DNA from: Ulva prolifera
Taxonomy: Eukaryota; Chlorophyta; Ulvophyceae; Ulvales; Ulvaceae
DNA: 64,000 nt
Direction of reading: 5' to 3'
Assembly: GCA_023078555.1 (NCBI GenBank)
Contig: CM041199.1
Location: 9,367,315 to 9,431,314, forward strand
The notes under the pieces were generated by a model, which was not told the DNA's origin, did not search any database, and was given only the letters and a program-made list of their open reading frames with translations. Below are positions 1 to 13,000 of this stretch, one piece after another (the first letter of the stretch is position 1; each line of letters opens with the position of its first letter). Position numbers and translations under genes: made by a program.

Positions 1-3000
1 GGGCACTATGTAGGCATGGTTCCATGTCCATGCAGTATGTTGGGCACTATGTTGGGCACTATGTAGGCATGGTTCCATGTCCGTGCAGTGTGTCGGGCTC
101 TATGTCGGGGCACTATGTTGGGCACTATGTAGGCATGGTTCCATGTCCGTGCAGTATGTTGGGCACTATGTTGGGCACTATGTAGGCATGGTTCCATGTC
201 CGTGCAGTGTGTTGGGCACTATGTTGGGAACTATGTAGGCATGGTTCCATGTCCGTGCAGTGTGTTGGGCACTATGTTGGGCACTATGTCGGCATGGTTC
301 CATGTCCGTGCAGTATTTCGGGCACTATGTCAGGCACTATGTAGGCATGGTTCCATGTCCGTGCAGTATGCCGGGCACTATGTCGGGCACTATGTAGGCA
401 TGGTTCCATGTCCGTGCAGTATGTTGGGCACTATGTTGGGCACTATGTAGGGCACTATGTAGGCATGGTTCCATGTCCGTGCAGTGTGTTGGGCACTATG
501 TTGGGAACTATGTAGGCATGGTTCCATGTCCGTGCAGTGTGTTGGGCACTATGTTGGGCACTATGTCGGCATGGTTCCATGTCCGTGCAGTATTTCGGGC
601 ACTATGTCAGGCACTATGTAGGCATGGTTCCATGTCCGTGCAGTATGCCGGGCACTATGTCGGGCACTATGTAGGCATGGTTCCATGTCCGTGCAGTATG
701 TTGGGCACTATGTTGGGCACTATGTAGGCATGGTTCCATGTCCGTGCAGAGTGTTTTGGGCACTATGTTGGGAACTATGTAGGCATGGTTCCATGTCCGT
801 GCAGTGTGTTGGGCACTATGTTGAGCACTATGTCGGCATGGTTCCATGTCCGTGCACTATGTCGGGCACTATGTTGGGCACTATGTCGGCATGGTTCCAT
901 GTCCGTGCAGTATGCCGGACACTATGTCGGGCACTATGTAGGCATGGTTCCATGTCCGTGCAGTATGTTGGCCACTATGTTGGGCACTATGTAGGCATGG
1001 TTCCATGTCCGTGCAGTATGCCGGGCACTATGTCGGGCACTATGTAGGCATGGTTCCATGTCCGTGCAGTATGCCGGGCACTATGTCGGGCACTATGTAG
1101 GAATGGTTCCATGTCCATGCAGTGTGTCGGGCACTATGTCGGGCACTATGTTGGGCACTATGTAGGCATGGTTCCATGTCCGTGCAGTATGTTGGGCACT
1201 ATGTTGGGCACTATGTAGGCATGGTTCCATGTCCGTGCAGTGTGTTGGGCACTATGTTGGGAACTATGTAGGCATGGTTCCATGTCCGTGCAGTGTGTTG
1301 GGCACTATGTTGGCACTATGTCGGCATGGTTCCATTTCCGTGCAGTATGCCGGGCACTATGTCGGGCACTATGTAGGCATGGTTCCATGTCCATGCAGTG
1401 TGTCGGGCACTATGTCGGGCACTATGTTGGGCACTATGTAGGCATGGTTCCATGTCCGTGCAGTATGTTGGGCACTATGTTGGGCACTATGTAGGCATGG
1501 TTCCATGTCCGTGCAGTGTGTTGGGCACTATGTTGGGAACTATGTAGGCATGGTTCCATGTCCGTGCAGTGTGTTGGGCACTATGTTGGGCACTATGTAG
1601 GCATGGTTCCATGTCCGTGCAGTATGCCGGGCACTATGTTGGGCACTATGTAGGCATGGTTCCATGTCCGTGCAGTATGCCGGGCACTATGTCGGGCACT
1701 ATGTAGGCATGGTTCCATGTACGTGCGGTATGTCGGGCACTATGTCGGGCGGTATGCTGGGCACTATGTCGGGCACTGTGTTGGGCACTGTGTAGGCATG
1801 GTTCCATGTCCGTGCAGTATGCTGGGCACTATGTCGGGCACTATGTAGGAATGGTTCCATGTCCATGCAGTGTGTCGGGCACTATGTCGGGCACTATGTT
1901 GGGCACTATGTAGGCATGGTTCCATGTCCGTGCAGTATGTTGGGCACTATGTTGGGCACTATGTAGGCATGGTTCCATGTCCGTGCAGTATGCCGGGCAC
2001 TATGTCGGGCACTATGTAGGCATGGTTCCATGTCCGTGCATTATGCCGGGCACTATGCCGGGCACTATGTAGGAATGGTTCCATGTCCATGCAGTGTGTC
2101 GGGCACTATGTCGGGCACTATGTTGGGCACTATGTAGGCATGGTTCCATGTCCGTGCAGTATGTTGGGCACTATGTTGGGCACTATGTAGGCATGGTTCC
2201 ATGTCCGTGCAGTATGCTGGGCACTATGTCGGGCACTATGTAGGCATGGTTCCATGTCCGTGCAGTATGTTGGCCACTATGTTGGGCACTATGTAGGCAT
2301 GGTTCCATGTCCGTGCAGTATGCCGGGCACTATGTCGGGCACTATGTAGGCATGGTTCCATGTCCGTGCATTATGCCGGGCACTATGTCGGGCACTATGT
2401 TGGGCACTATGTAGGCATGGTTCCATGTCCGTGCAGTATGTTGGGCACTATGTTGGGCACTATGTAGGCATGGTTCCATGTCCGTGCAGTATGCTGGGCA
2501 CTATGTCGGGCACTATGTAGGCATGGTTCCATGTCCGTGCAGTACGCCGGGCACTATGTCGGGCACTATGTAGGCATGGTTCCATGTCCGTGCAGTATGC
2601 CGTGCACTATGTCGGGCACTATGTAGGCATGGTTCCATGTCCGTGCAGTGTGTCGGGCACTATGTCGGGCACTATGTTGGGCACTATGTAGGCATGGTTC
2701 CATGTCCGTGCAGTATGCCGGACACTATGTCGGGCACTATGTAGGCATGGTTCCATGTCCGTGCAGTATGCCGGGCACTATGTCGGGCACTATGTAGGCA
2801 TGGTTCCATGTCCGTGCAGTATGCTGGGCACTATGTCGGGCACTATGTAGGAATGGTTCCATGTCCATGCAGTGTGTCGGGCACTATGTCGGGCACTATG
2901 TTGGGCACTATGTAGGCATGGTTCCATGTCCGTGCAGTATGTCGGGCACTATGTTGGGCACTATGTAGGCATGGTTCCATGTCCGTGCAGTATGTTGGGC

Positions 3001-6000
3001 ACTATGTTGGGCACTATGTAGGCATGGTTCCATGTCCGTGCAGTATGCTGGGCACTATGTCGGGCACTATGTAGGCATGGTTCCATGTCCGTGCAGTACG
3101 CCGGGCACTATGTCGGGCACTATGTAGGCATGGTTCCATGTCCGTGCAGTATGCCGTGCACTATGTCGGGCACTATGTAGGCATGGTTCCATGTCCGTGC
3201 AGTATGCCGGGCACTATGTCGGGCACTATGTTGAGCACTATGTCGGCATGGTTCCATGTCCGTGCAGTATGTCGGGCACTATGTCGGGCTCTATGTAGGC
3301 ATGGTTCCATGTCCGTGCAGTATGCCGGGCACTATGTCGGGCACTATGTAGGCATGGTTCCATGTCCGTGCAGTATGCCGGGCACTATGTCGGGCACTAT
3401 GTAGGAATGGTTCCATGTCCGTGCAGTATGTCGGGCAGTATGTCGGGCACTATGTCGGCATGGTTCCATGTCCGTGCAGTATGTCGGGCCCTATGTCAGG
3501 CACTATGTAGGCATGGTTCCATGTCCGTGCAGTATGCCGGGCACTATGTCGGGCACCATGTAGGCATGGTTCCATGTCCGTGCAGTATGTTGGGCACTAT
3601 GTTGGGCACTATGTAGGCATGGTTCCATGTCCGTGCAGTGTGTCGGGCACTATGTCGGGCACTATGTTGGGCACTATGTCGGCATGGTTCCATGTCCGTG
3701 CAGTGTGTCGGGCACTATGTCGGGCACTATGTAGGCATGGTTCCATGTCCGTGCAGTATGCCGGGCACTATGTCGGGCACTATGTAGGCATGGTTCCATG
3801 TCCATGCAGTATGTTGGGCACTATGTTGGGCACTATGTAGGCATGGTTCCATGTCCGTGCAGTGTGTCGGGCACTATGTCGGGCACTATGTTGGGCACTA
3901 TGTAGGCATGGTTTCCATGTCCGTGCAGTATGTTGGGCACTATGTTGGGCACTATGTAGGCATGGTTCCATGTCCGTGCAGTGTGTTGGGCACTATGTTG
4001 GGAACTATGTAGGCATGGTTCCATGTCCGTGCAGTGTGTTGGGCACTATGTTGGGCAGTATGTCGGCATGGTTCCATGTCCGTGCAGTATGTCGGGCACT
4101 ATGTCAGGCACTATGTAGGCATGGTTCCATGTCCGTGCAGTATGCCGGGCACTATGTCGGGCACTATGTAGGCATGGTTCCATGTCCATGCAGTATGTTG
4201 GGCACTATGTTGGGCACTATGTAGGCATGGTTCCATGTCCGTGCAGTGTGTCGGGCTCTATGTCGGGCACTATGTTGGGCACTATGTAGGCATGGTTCCA
4301 TGTCCGTGCAGTATGTTGGGCACTATGTTGGGCACTATGTAGGCATGGTTCCATGTCCGTGCAGTGTGTTGGGCACTATGTTGGGAACTATGTAGGCATG
4401 GTTCCATGTCCGTGCAGTGTGTTGGGCACTATGTTGGGCACTATGTCGGCATGGTTCCATGTCCGTGCAGTATTTCGGGCACTATGTCAGGCACTATGTA
4501 GGCATGGTTCCATGTCCGTGCAGTATGCCGGGCACTATGTCGGGCACTATGTAGGCATGGTTCCATGTCCGTGCAGTATGTTGGGCACTATGTTGGGCAC
4601 TATGTAGGGCACTATGTAGGCATGGTTCCATGTCCGTGCAGTGTGTTGGGCACTATGTTGGGAACTATGTAGGCATGGTTCCATGTCCGTGCAGTGTGTT
4701 GGGCACTATGTTGGGCACTATGTAGGCATGGTTCCATGTCCATGCAGTATGTTGGGCACTATGTTGGGCACTATGTAGGCATGGTTCCATGTCCGTGCAG
4801 TGTGTCGGGCACTATGTCGGGCACTATGTTGGGCACTATGTAGGCATGGTTCCATGTCCGTGCAGTATGTTGGGCACTATGTTGGGCACTATGTAGGCAT
4901 GGTTCCATGTCCGTGCAGTGTGTTGGGCACTATGTTGGGAACTATGTAGGCATGGTTCCATGTCCGTGCAGTGTGTTGGGCACTATGTTGGGCAGTATGT
5001 CGGCATGGTTCCATGTCCGTGCAGTATGTCGGGCACTATGTCAGGCACTATGTAGGCATGGTTCCATGTCCGTGCAGTATGCCGGGCACTATGTCGGGCA
5101 CTATGTAGGCATGGTTCCATGTCCATGCAGTATGTTGGGCACTATGTTGGGCACTATGTAGGCATGGTTCCATGTCCGTGCAGTGTGTCGGGCTCTATGT
5201 CGGGCACTATGTTGGGCACTATGTAGGCATGGTTCCATGTCCGTGCAGTATGTTGGGCACTATGTTGGGCACTATGTAGGCATGGTTCCATGTCCGTGCA
5301 GTGTGTTGGGCACTATGTTGGGAACTATGTAGGCATGGTTCCATGTCCGTGCAGTGTGTTGGGCACTATGTTGGGCACTATGTCGGCATGGTTCCATGTC
5401 CGTGCAGTATTTCGGGCACTATGTCAGGCACTATGTAGGCATGGTTCCATGTCCGTGCAGTATGCCGGGCACTATGTCGGGCACTATGTAGGCATGGTTC
5501 CATGTCCGTGCAGTATGTTGGGCACTATGTTGGGCACTATGTAGGGCACTATGTAGGCATGGTTCCATGTCCGTGCAGTGTGTTGGGCACTATGTTGGGA
5601 ACTATGTAGGCATGGTTCCATGTCCGTGCAGTGTGTTGGGCACTATGTTGGGCACTATGTCGGCATGGTTCCATGTCCGTGCAGTATTTCGGGCACTATG
5701 TCAGGCACTATGTAGGCATGGTTCCATGTCCGTGCAGTATGCCGGGCACTATGTCGGGCACTATGTAGGCATGGTTCCATGTCCGTGCAGTATGTTGGGC
5801 ACTATGTTGGGCACTATGTAGGCATGGTTCCATGTCCGTGCAGAGTGTTTTGGGCACTATGTTGGGAACTATGTAGGCATGGTTCCATGTCCGTGCAGTG
5901 TGTTGGGCACTATGTTGAGCACTATGTCGGCATGGTTCCATGTCCGTGCACTATGTCGGGCACTATGTTGGGCACTATGTCGGCATGGTTCCATGTCCGT

Positions 6001-8889
6001 GCAGTATGCCGGACACTATGTCGGGCACTATGTAGGCATGGTTCCATGTCCGTGCAGTATGTTGGCCACTATGTTGGGCACTATGTAGGCATGGTTCCAT
6101 GTCCGTGCAGTATGCCGGGCACTATGTCGGGCACTATGTAGGCATGGTTCCATGTCCGTGCAGTATGCCGGGCACTATGTCGGGCACTATGTAGGAATGG
6201 TTCCATGTCCATGCAGTGTGTCGGGCACTATGTCGGGCACTATGTTGGGCACTATGTAGGCATGGTTCCATGTCCGTGCAGTATGTTGGGCACTATGTTG
6301 GGCACTATGTAGGCATGGTTCCATGTCCGTGCAGTGTGTTGGGCACTATGTTGGGAACTATGTAGGCATGGTTCCATGTCCGTGCAGTGTGTTGGGCACT
6401 ATGTTGGGCACTATGTCGGCATGGTTCCATTTCCGTGCAGTATGCCGGGCACTATGTCGGGCACTATGTAGGCATGGTTCCATGTCCATGCAGTGTGTCG
6501 GGCACTATGTCGGGCACTATGTTGGGCACTATGTAGGCATGGTTCCATGTCCGTGCAGTATGTTGGGCACTATGTTGGGCACTATGTAGGCATGGTTCCA
6601 TGTCCGTGCAGTGTGTTGGGCACTATGTTGGGAACTATGTAGGCATGGTTCCATGTCCGTGCAGTGTGTTGGGCACTATGTTGGGCACTATGTAGGCATG
6701 GTTCCATGTCCGTGCAGTATGCCGGGCACTATGTTGGGCACTATGTAGGCATGGTTCCATGTCCGTGCAGTATGCCGGGCACTATGTCGGGCACTATGTA
6801 GGCATGGTTCCATGTACGTGCGGTATGTCGGGCACTATGTCGGGCGGTATGCTGGGCACTATGTCGGGCACTGTGTTGGGCACTGTGTAGGCATGGTTCC
6901 ATGTCCGTGCAGTATGCTGGGCACTATGTCGGGCACTATGTAGGAATGGTTCCATGTCCATGCAGTGTGTCGGGCACTATGTCGGGCACTATGTTGGGCA
7001 CTATGTAGGCATGGTTCCATGTCCGTGCAGTATGTTGGGCACTATGTTGGGCACTATGTAGGCATGGTTCCATGTCCGTGCAGTATGCCGGGCACTATGT
7101 CGGGCACTATGTAGGCATGGTTCCATGTCCGTGCATTATGCCGGGCACTATGCCGGGCACTATGTAGGAATGGTTCCATGTCCATGCAGTGTGTCGGGCA
7201 CTATGTCGGGCACTATGTTGGGCACTATGTAGGCATGGTTCCATGTCCGTGCAGTATGTTGGGCACTATGTTGGGCACTATGTAGGCATGGTTCCATGTC
7301 CGTGCAGTATGCTGGGCACTATGTCGGGCACTATGTAGGCATGGTTCCATGTCCGTGCAGTATGTTGGCCACTATGTTGGGCACTATGTAGGCATGGTTC
7401 CATGTCCGTGCAGTATGCCGGGCACTATGTCGGGCACTATGTAGGCATGGTTCCATGTCCGTGCATTATGCCGGGCACTATGTCGGGCACTATGTTGGGC
7501 ACTATGTAGGCATGGTTCCATGTCCGTGCAGTATGTTGGCACTATGTTGGGCACTATGTAGGCATGGTTCCATGTCCGTTGCAGTATGCTGGGCACTATG
7601 TCGGGCACTATGTAGGCATGGTTCATGTCCGTGCAGTACGCCGGGCACTATGTCGGGCACTATGTAGGCATGGTTCCATGTCCGTGCAGTATGCCGTGCA
7701 CTATGTCGGGCACTATGTAGGCATGGTTCCATGTCCGTGCAGTGTGTCGGGCACTATGTCGGGCACTATGTTGGGCACTATGTAGGCATGGTTTCCATGT
7801 CCGTGCAGTATGCCGGACACTATGTCGGGCACTATGTAGGCATGGTTCCATGTCCGTGCAGTATGCCGGGCACTATGTCGGGCACTATGTAGGCATGGTT
7901 CCATGTCCGTGCAGTATGCTGGGCACTATGTCGGGCACTATGTAGGATGGTTCCATGTCCATGCAGTGTGTCGGGCACTATGTCGGGGCACTATGTTGGG
8001 CACTATGTAGGCATGGTTCCATGTCCGTGCAGTATGTCGGGCACTATGTTGGGCACTATGTAGCATGGTTCCATGTCCGTGCAGTATGTTGGGCACTATG
8101 TTGGGCACTATGTAGGCATGGTTCCATGTCCGTGCAGTATGCTGGGCACTATGTCGGGCACTATGTAGGCATGGTTCCATGTCCGTGCAGTACGCCGGGC
8201 ACTATGTCGGGCACTATGTAGGCATGGTTCCATGTCCGTGCAGTATGCCGTGCACTATGTCGGGCACTATGTAGGCATGGTTCCATGTCCGTGCAGTATG
8301 CCGGGCACTATGTCGGGCACTATGTTGAGCACTATGTCGGCATGGTTCCATGTCCGTGCAGTATGTCGGGCACTATGTCGGGCTCTATGTAGGCATGGTT
8401 CCATGTCCGTGCAGTATGCCGGGCACTATGTCGGGCACTATGTAGGCATGGTTCCATGTCCGTGCAGTATGCCGGGCACTATGTCGGGCACTATGTAGGA
8501 ATGGTTCCATGTCCGTGCAGTATGTCGGGCAGTATGTCGGGCACTATGTCGGCATGGTTCCATGTCCGTGCAGTATGTCGGGCCCTATGTCAGGCACTAT
8601 GTAGGCATGGTTCCATGTCCGTGCAGTATGCCGGGCACTATGTCGGGCACCATGTAGGCATGGTTCCATGTCCGTGCAGTATGTTGGGCACTATGTTGGG
8701 CACTATGTAGGCATGGTTCCATGTCCGTGCAGTGTGTCGGGCACTATGTCGGGCACTATGTTGGGCACTATGTCGGCATGGTTCCATGTCCGTGCAGTGT
8801 GTCGGGCACTATGTCGGGCACTATGTAGGCATGGTTCCATGTCCGTGCAGTATGCCGGGCACTATGTCGGGCACTATGTAGGCATGGTT
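1..8889. repeat. Segmental duplication within satellite, offset 5,094 bp
   Basis: Positions 1 to about 3,795 match about 5,095 to 8,889 monomer by monomer, including rare variants: cagagtgttttggg at 748 and 5,842, the 89-bp monomer at 1,706 and 6,800, and gtatttcgggc at 313 and 5,407. The copies end where 3,799 reads tccatgcag and 8,893 reads tccgtgcag. Differences are mainly single-base indels, clustered in the second copy (7,535-8,063). The left edge of the duplication may lie before the window. Confidence 0.85.
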
Positions 8890-10074
8890 CCATGTCCGTG
8901 CAGTATGCCGGGCACTATGTCGGGCACTATGTAGGCATGGTTCCATGTCCGTGCAGTATGCCGGGCACTATGTCGGGCACTATGTAGGCATGGTTCCATG
9001 TCCGTGCAGTATGCCGTGCACTATGTCGGGCACTATGTTGAGCACTATGTCGGCATGGTTCCATGTCCGTGCAGTATGTCGGGCACTATGTCGGGCACTA
9101 TGTAGGCATGGTTCCATGTCCGTGCAGTATGCCGGGCACTATGTCGGGCACTATGTAGGCATGGTTCCATGTCCGTGCAGTATGACGGGCACTATGTCGG
9201 GCACTATGTAGGAATGGTTCCATGTCCGTGCAGTATGTTGGGCACTATGTTGGGCACTATGTAGGCATGGTTCCATGTCCGTGCAGTGTGTCGGGCACTA
9301 TGTCGGGCACTATGTTGGGCACTATGTCGGCATGGTTCCATGTCCGTGCAGTATGCCGGCACTATGTCGGGCGGTATGTTGGGCACTATGTCGGGCACTG
9401 TGTTGGGCACTATGTAGGCATGGTTCCATGTCCGTGCAGTATGCCGGGCACTATGTCGGGCACTATGTAGGCATGGTTCCATGTCCGTGCAGTATGCCGG
9501 GCACTATGTCGGGCACTATGTAGGCATGGTTCCATGTCCGTGCAGTATGCCGGGCACTATGTCGGGCACTATGTAGGCATGGTTCCATGTCCGTGCAGTA
9601 TGCCGGGCACTATGTCGGGCACTATGTAGGCATGGTTCCATGTCCGTGCAGTATGCCGGGCACTATGTCGGGCACTATGTAGGCATGGTTCCATGTCCGT
9701 GCAGTATGCCGTGCACTATGTCGGGCACTATGTAGGCATGGTTCCATGTCCGTGCAGTATGCCGGGCACTATGTCGGGCACTATGTTGAGCACTATGTCG
9801 GCATGGTTCCATGTCCGTGCAGTATGTCGGGCACTATGTCGGCACTATGTAGGCATGGTTCCATGTCCGTGCAGTATGCCGGGCACTATGTCGGGCACTA
9901 TGTAGGCATGGTTCCATGTCCGTGCAGTATGCCGGGCACTATGGCGGGCACTATGTAGGAATGGTTCCATGTCCGTGCAGTATGTTGGGCACTATGTTGG
10001 GCACTATGTAGGCATGGTTCCATGTCCGTGCAGTGTGTCGGGCACTATGTCGGGCACTATGTTGGGCACTATGT

Positions 10075-13000
10075 CGGCATGGTTCCATGTCCGTGCAGTG
10101 TGTCGGGCACTATGTCGGGCACTATGTTGGGCACTATGTCGGCATGGTTTCATGTCCGTGCAGTGTGTTGGGCACTATGTTGGGCACTATGTCGGCATGG
10201 TTCCATTTCCGTGCAGTATGTCGGGCACTATGTCAGGCACTATGTAGGCATGGTTCCATGTCCGTGCACTATGTCGGGCACTATGTTGGGCACTATGTAG
10301 GCATGGTTCCATGTCCGTGCAGTATGCCGGGCACTATGTCGGGCACTATGTAGGCATGGTTCCATGTATGTGCGGTATGTCCGGGCACTATGTCGGGCGG
10401 TATGTTGGGCACTATGTCGGGCACTGTGTTGGGCACTATGTAGGCATGGTTCCATGTCCGTGCAGTATGCCGGGCACTATGTCGGGCACTATGTAGGCAT
10501 GGTTCCATGTCCGTGCAGTATGCCGGGCACTATGTCGGGCACTATGTAGGCATGGTTCCATGTCCGTGCAGTATGCCGGGCACTATGTCGGGCACTATGT
10601 TGAGCACTATGTCGGCATGGTTCCATGTCCGTGCAGTATGTCGGGCACTATGTCGGGCATCATGTAGGCATGGTTCATGTCCGTGCAGTATGCCGGGCAC
10701 TATGTCGGGCACTATGTAGGCATGGTTCCATGTCCGTGCAGTATGCCGGGCACTATGTCGGGCGGTATGTTGGGCACTATGTCGGGCACTGTGTTGGGCA
10801 CTATGTAGGCATGGTTCCATGTCCGTGCAGTATGCCGGGCACTATGTCGGGCACTATGTAGGCATGGTTCCATGTCCGTGCAGTATGCCGGGCACTATGT
10901 CGGCACTATGTAGGCATGGTTCCATGTCCGTGCAGTATGCCGGGCACTATGTCGGGCACTATGTTGAGCACTATGTAGGCATGGTTTCCATGTCCGTTGC
11001 AGTATGCCGGGCACTATGTCGGGCACTATGTAGGCATGGTTCCATGTCCGTGCAGTATGCCGGGCACTATGTCGGGCACTATGTAGGCATGGTTCCATGT
11101 CCGTGCAGTATGCCGGGCACTATGTCGGGCACTATGTCGGCATGGTTCCATGTCCGTGAAGTATGTCGGGCACTATGTTGGGCACTATGTAGGCATGGTT
11201 CCATGTCCGTGCAGTGTGTCGGGCACTATGCCGGGCACTATGTTGGGCGCTATGTAGGCATGCTTCCATGTCCGTGCAGTATGCCGGGCAATATGTCGGG
11301 CACTATGTAGGCATGGTTCCATGTCCGTGCAGTATGCCGGGCACTATGTCGGGCACTATGTAGGCATGGTTCCATGTCCGTGCGGTATGTCGGGCACTAT
11401 GTCGGGCACTATGTCGGCATGGTTCCATGTCCGTGAAGTATGTCGGGCACTATGTTGGGCACTATGTAGGCATGGTTCCATGTCCGTGCAGTGTGTCGGG
11501 CACTATGCCGGGCACTATGTTGGGCGCTATGTCGGCATGCTTCCATGTCCATGCAGTATGCCGGGCACTATGCCAGGCACTATGTAGGCATGGTTCCATG
11601 TCCGTGCAGTATGCCGGGCACTATGTCGGGCACTATGTAGGCATGGTTCCATGTCCGTGCGGTATGTCGGGCACTATGTCGGGCACTATGTTGGGCACTA
11701 TGTAGGCATGGTTCCATGTACGTGCAGTATGCCGGGCACTATGTCGGGCACTATGTCGGCATGGTTCCATGTCCGTAAAGTATGTCGGGCACTATGTTGG
11801 GCACTATGTAGGCATGGTTCCATGTCCGTGCAGTGTGTCGGGCACTATGCCGGGCTCTATGTTAGGCACTATGTCGGCATGGTTCCATGTCCATGCAGTG
11901 TGTCGGGCACTATGTCGGGCACTATGTTGGGCACTATGTACGCATGGTTCCATGTCCGTGCAGTATGTTGGGCACTATGTTGGGCACTATGTAGGCATGG
12001 TTCCATGTCCGTGCAGTATGTTGGGCACTATGTTGGGCACTATGTAGGCATGGTTCCATGTCCGTGCAATGTGTTGGGCACTATGTTAGGAACTATGTAG
12101 GCATGGTTCCATGTCCGTGCAGTGTGTTGGGCACTATGTTGGGCACTATGTCGGCATGGTTCCATGTCCGTGCAGTATGTCGGGCACTGTGTCAGGCACT
12201 ATGTAGGCATGGTTCCATGTCCGTGCAGTATGCCGGGCACTATGTCGGGCACTATGTAGGCATGGTTCCATGTCCGTGCAGTATGTCGGGTACTATGTTG
12301 GGCGCTATGTCGGCATGCTTCCATGTCCGTGCAGTATGCTGGGCACTATGTCGGGCACTATGTAGGCATGGTTCCATGTCCGTGCAGTGTGTCGGGCACT
12401 ATGCCGGGCACTATGTTGGGCACTATGTCGGCATGGTTCCATGTCCATGCAGTGTGTCGGGCACTATGTCGGGCACTATGTTGGGCACTATGTACGCATG
12501 GTTCCATGTCCGTGCAGTATGTTGGGCACTATGTTGGGCACTATGTAGGCATGGTTCCATGTCCGTGCAGTGTGTTGGGCACTATGTTGGGCACTATGTC
12601 GGCATGGTTCCATGTCCGTGCAGTATGTCGGGCACTATGTCAGGCACTTTGTAGGCATGGTTCCATGTCCGTGCAGTATGCTGGGCACCATGTCGGGCAC
12701 TATGTACGCATGGTGCCATGTCCTTGCAGTATGTTGGGCACTATGTTGGGCACTATGTAGGCATGGATCCATGTCCGTGCAGTGTGTTGGGCACTATGTC
12801 GGGCACTATGTAGGCATGGTTCCATGTACGTGCAGTATGCCGGGCACTATGTCGGGCACTATGTCGGCATGGTTCCATGTCCGTAAAGTATGTCGGGCAC
12901 TATGTTGGGCACTATGTAGGCATGGTTCCATGTCCGTGCAGTGTGTCGGGCACTATGCCGGGCTCTATGTTAGGCACTATGTCGGCATGGTTCCATGTCC

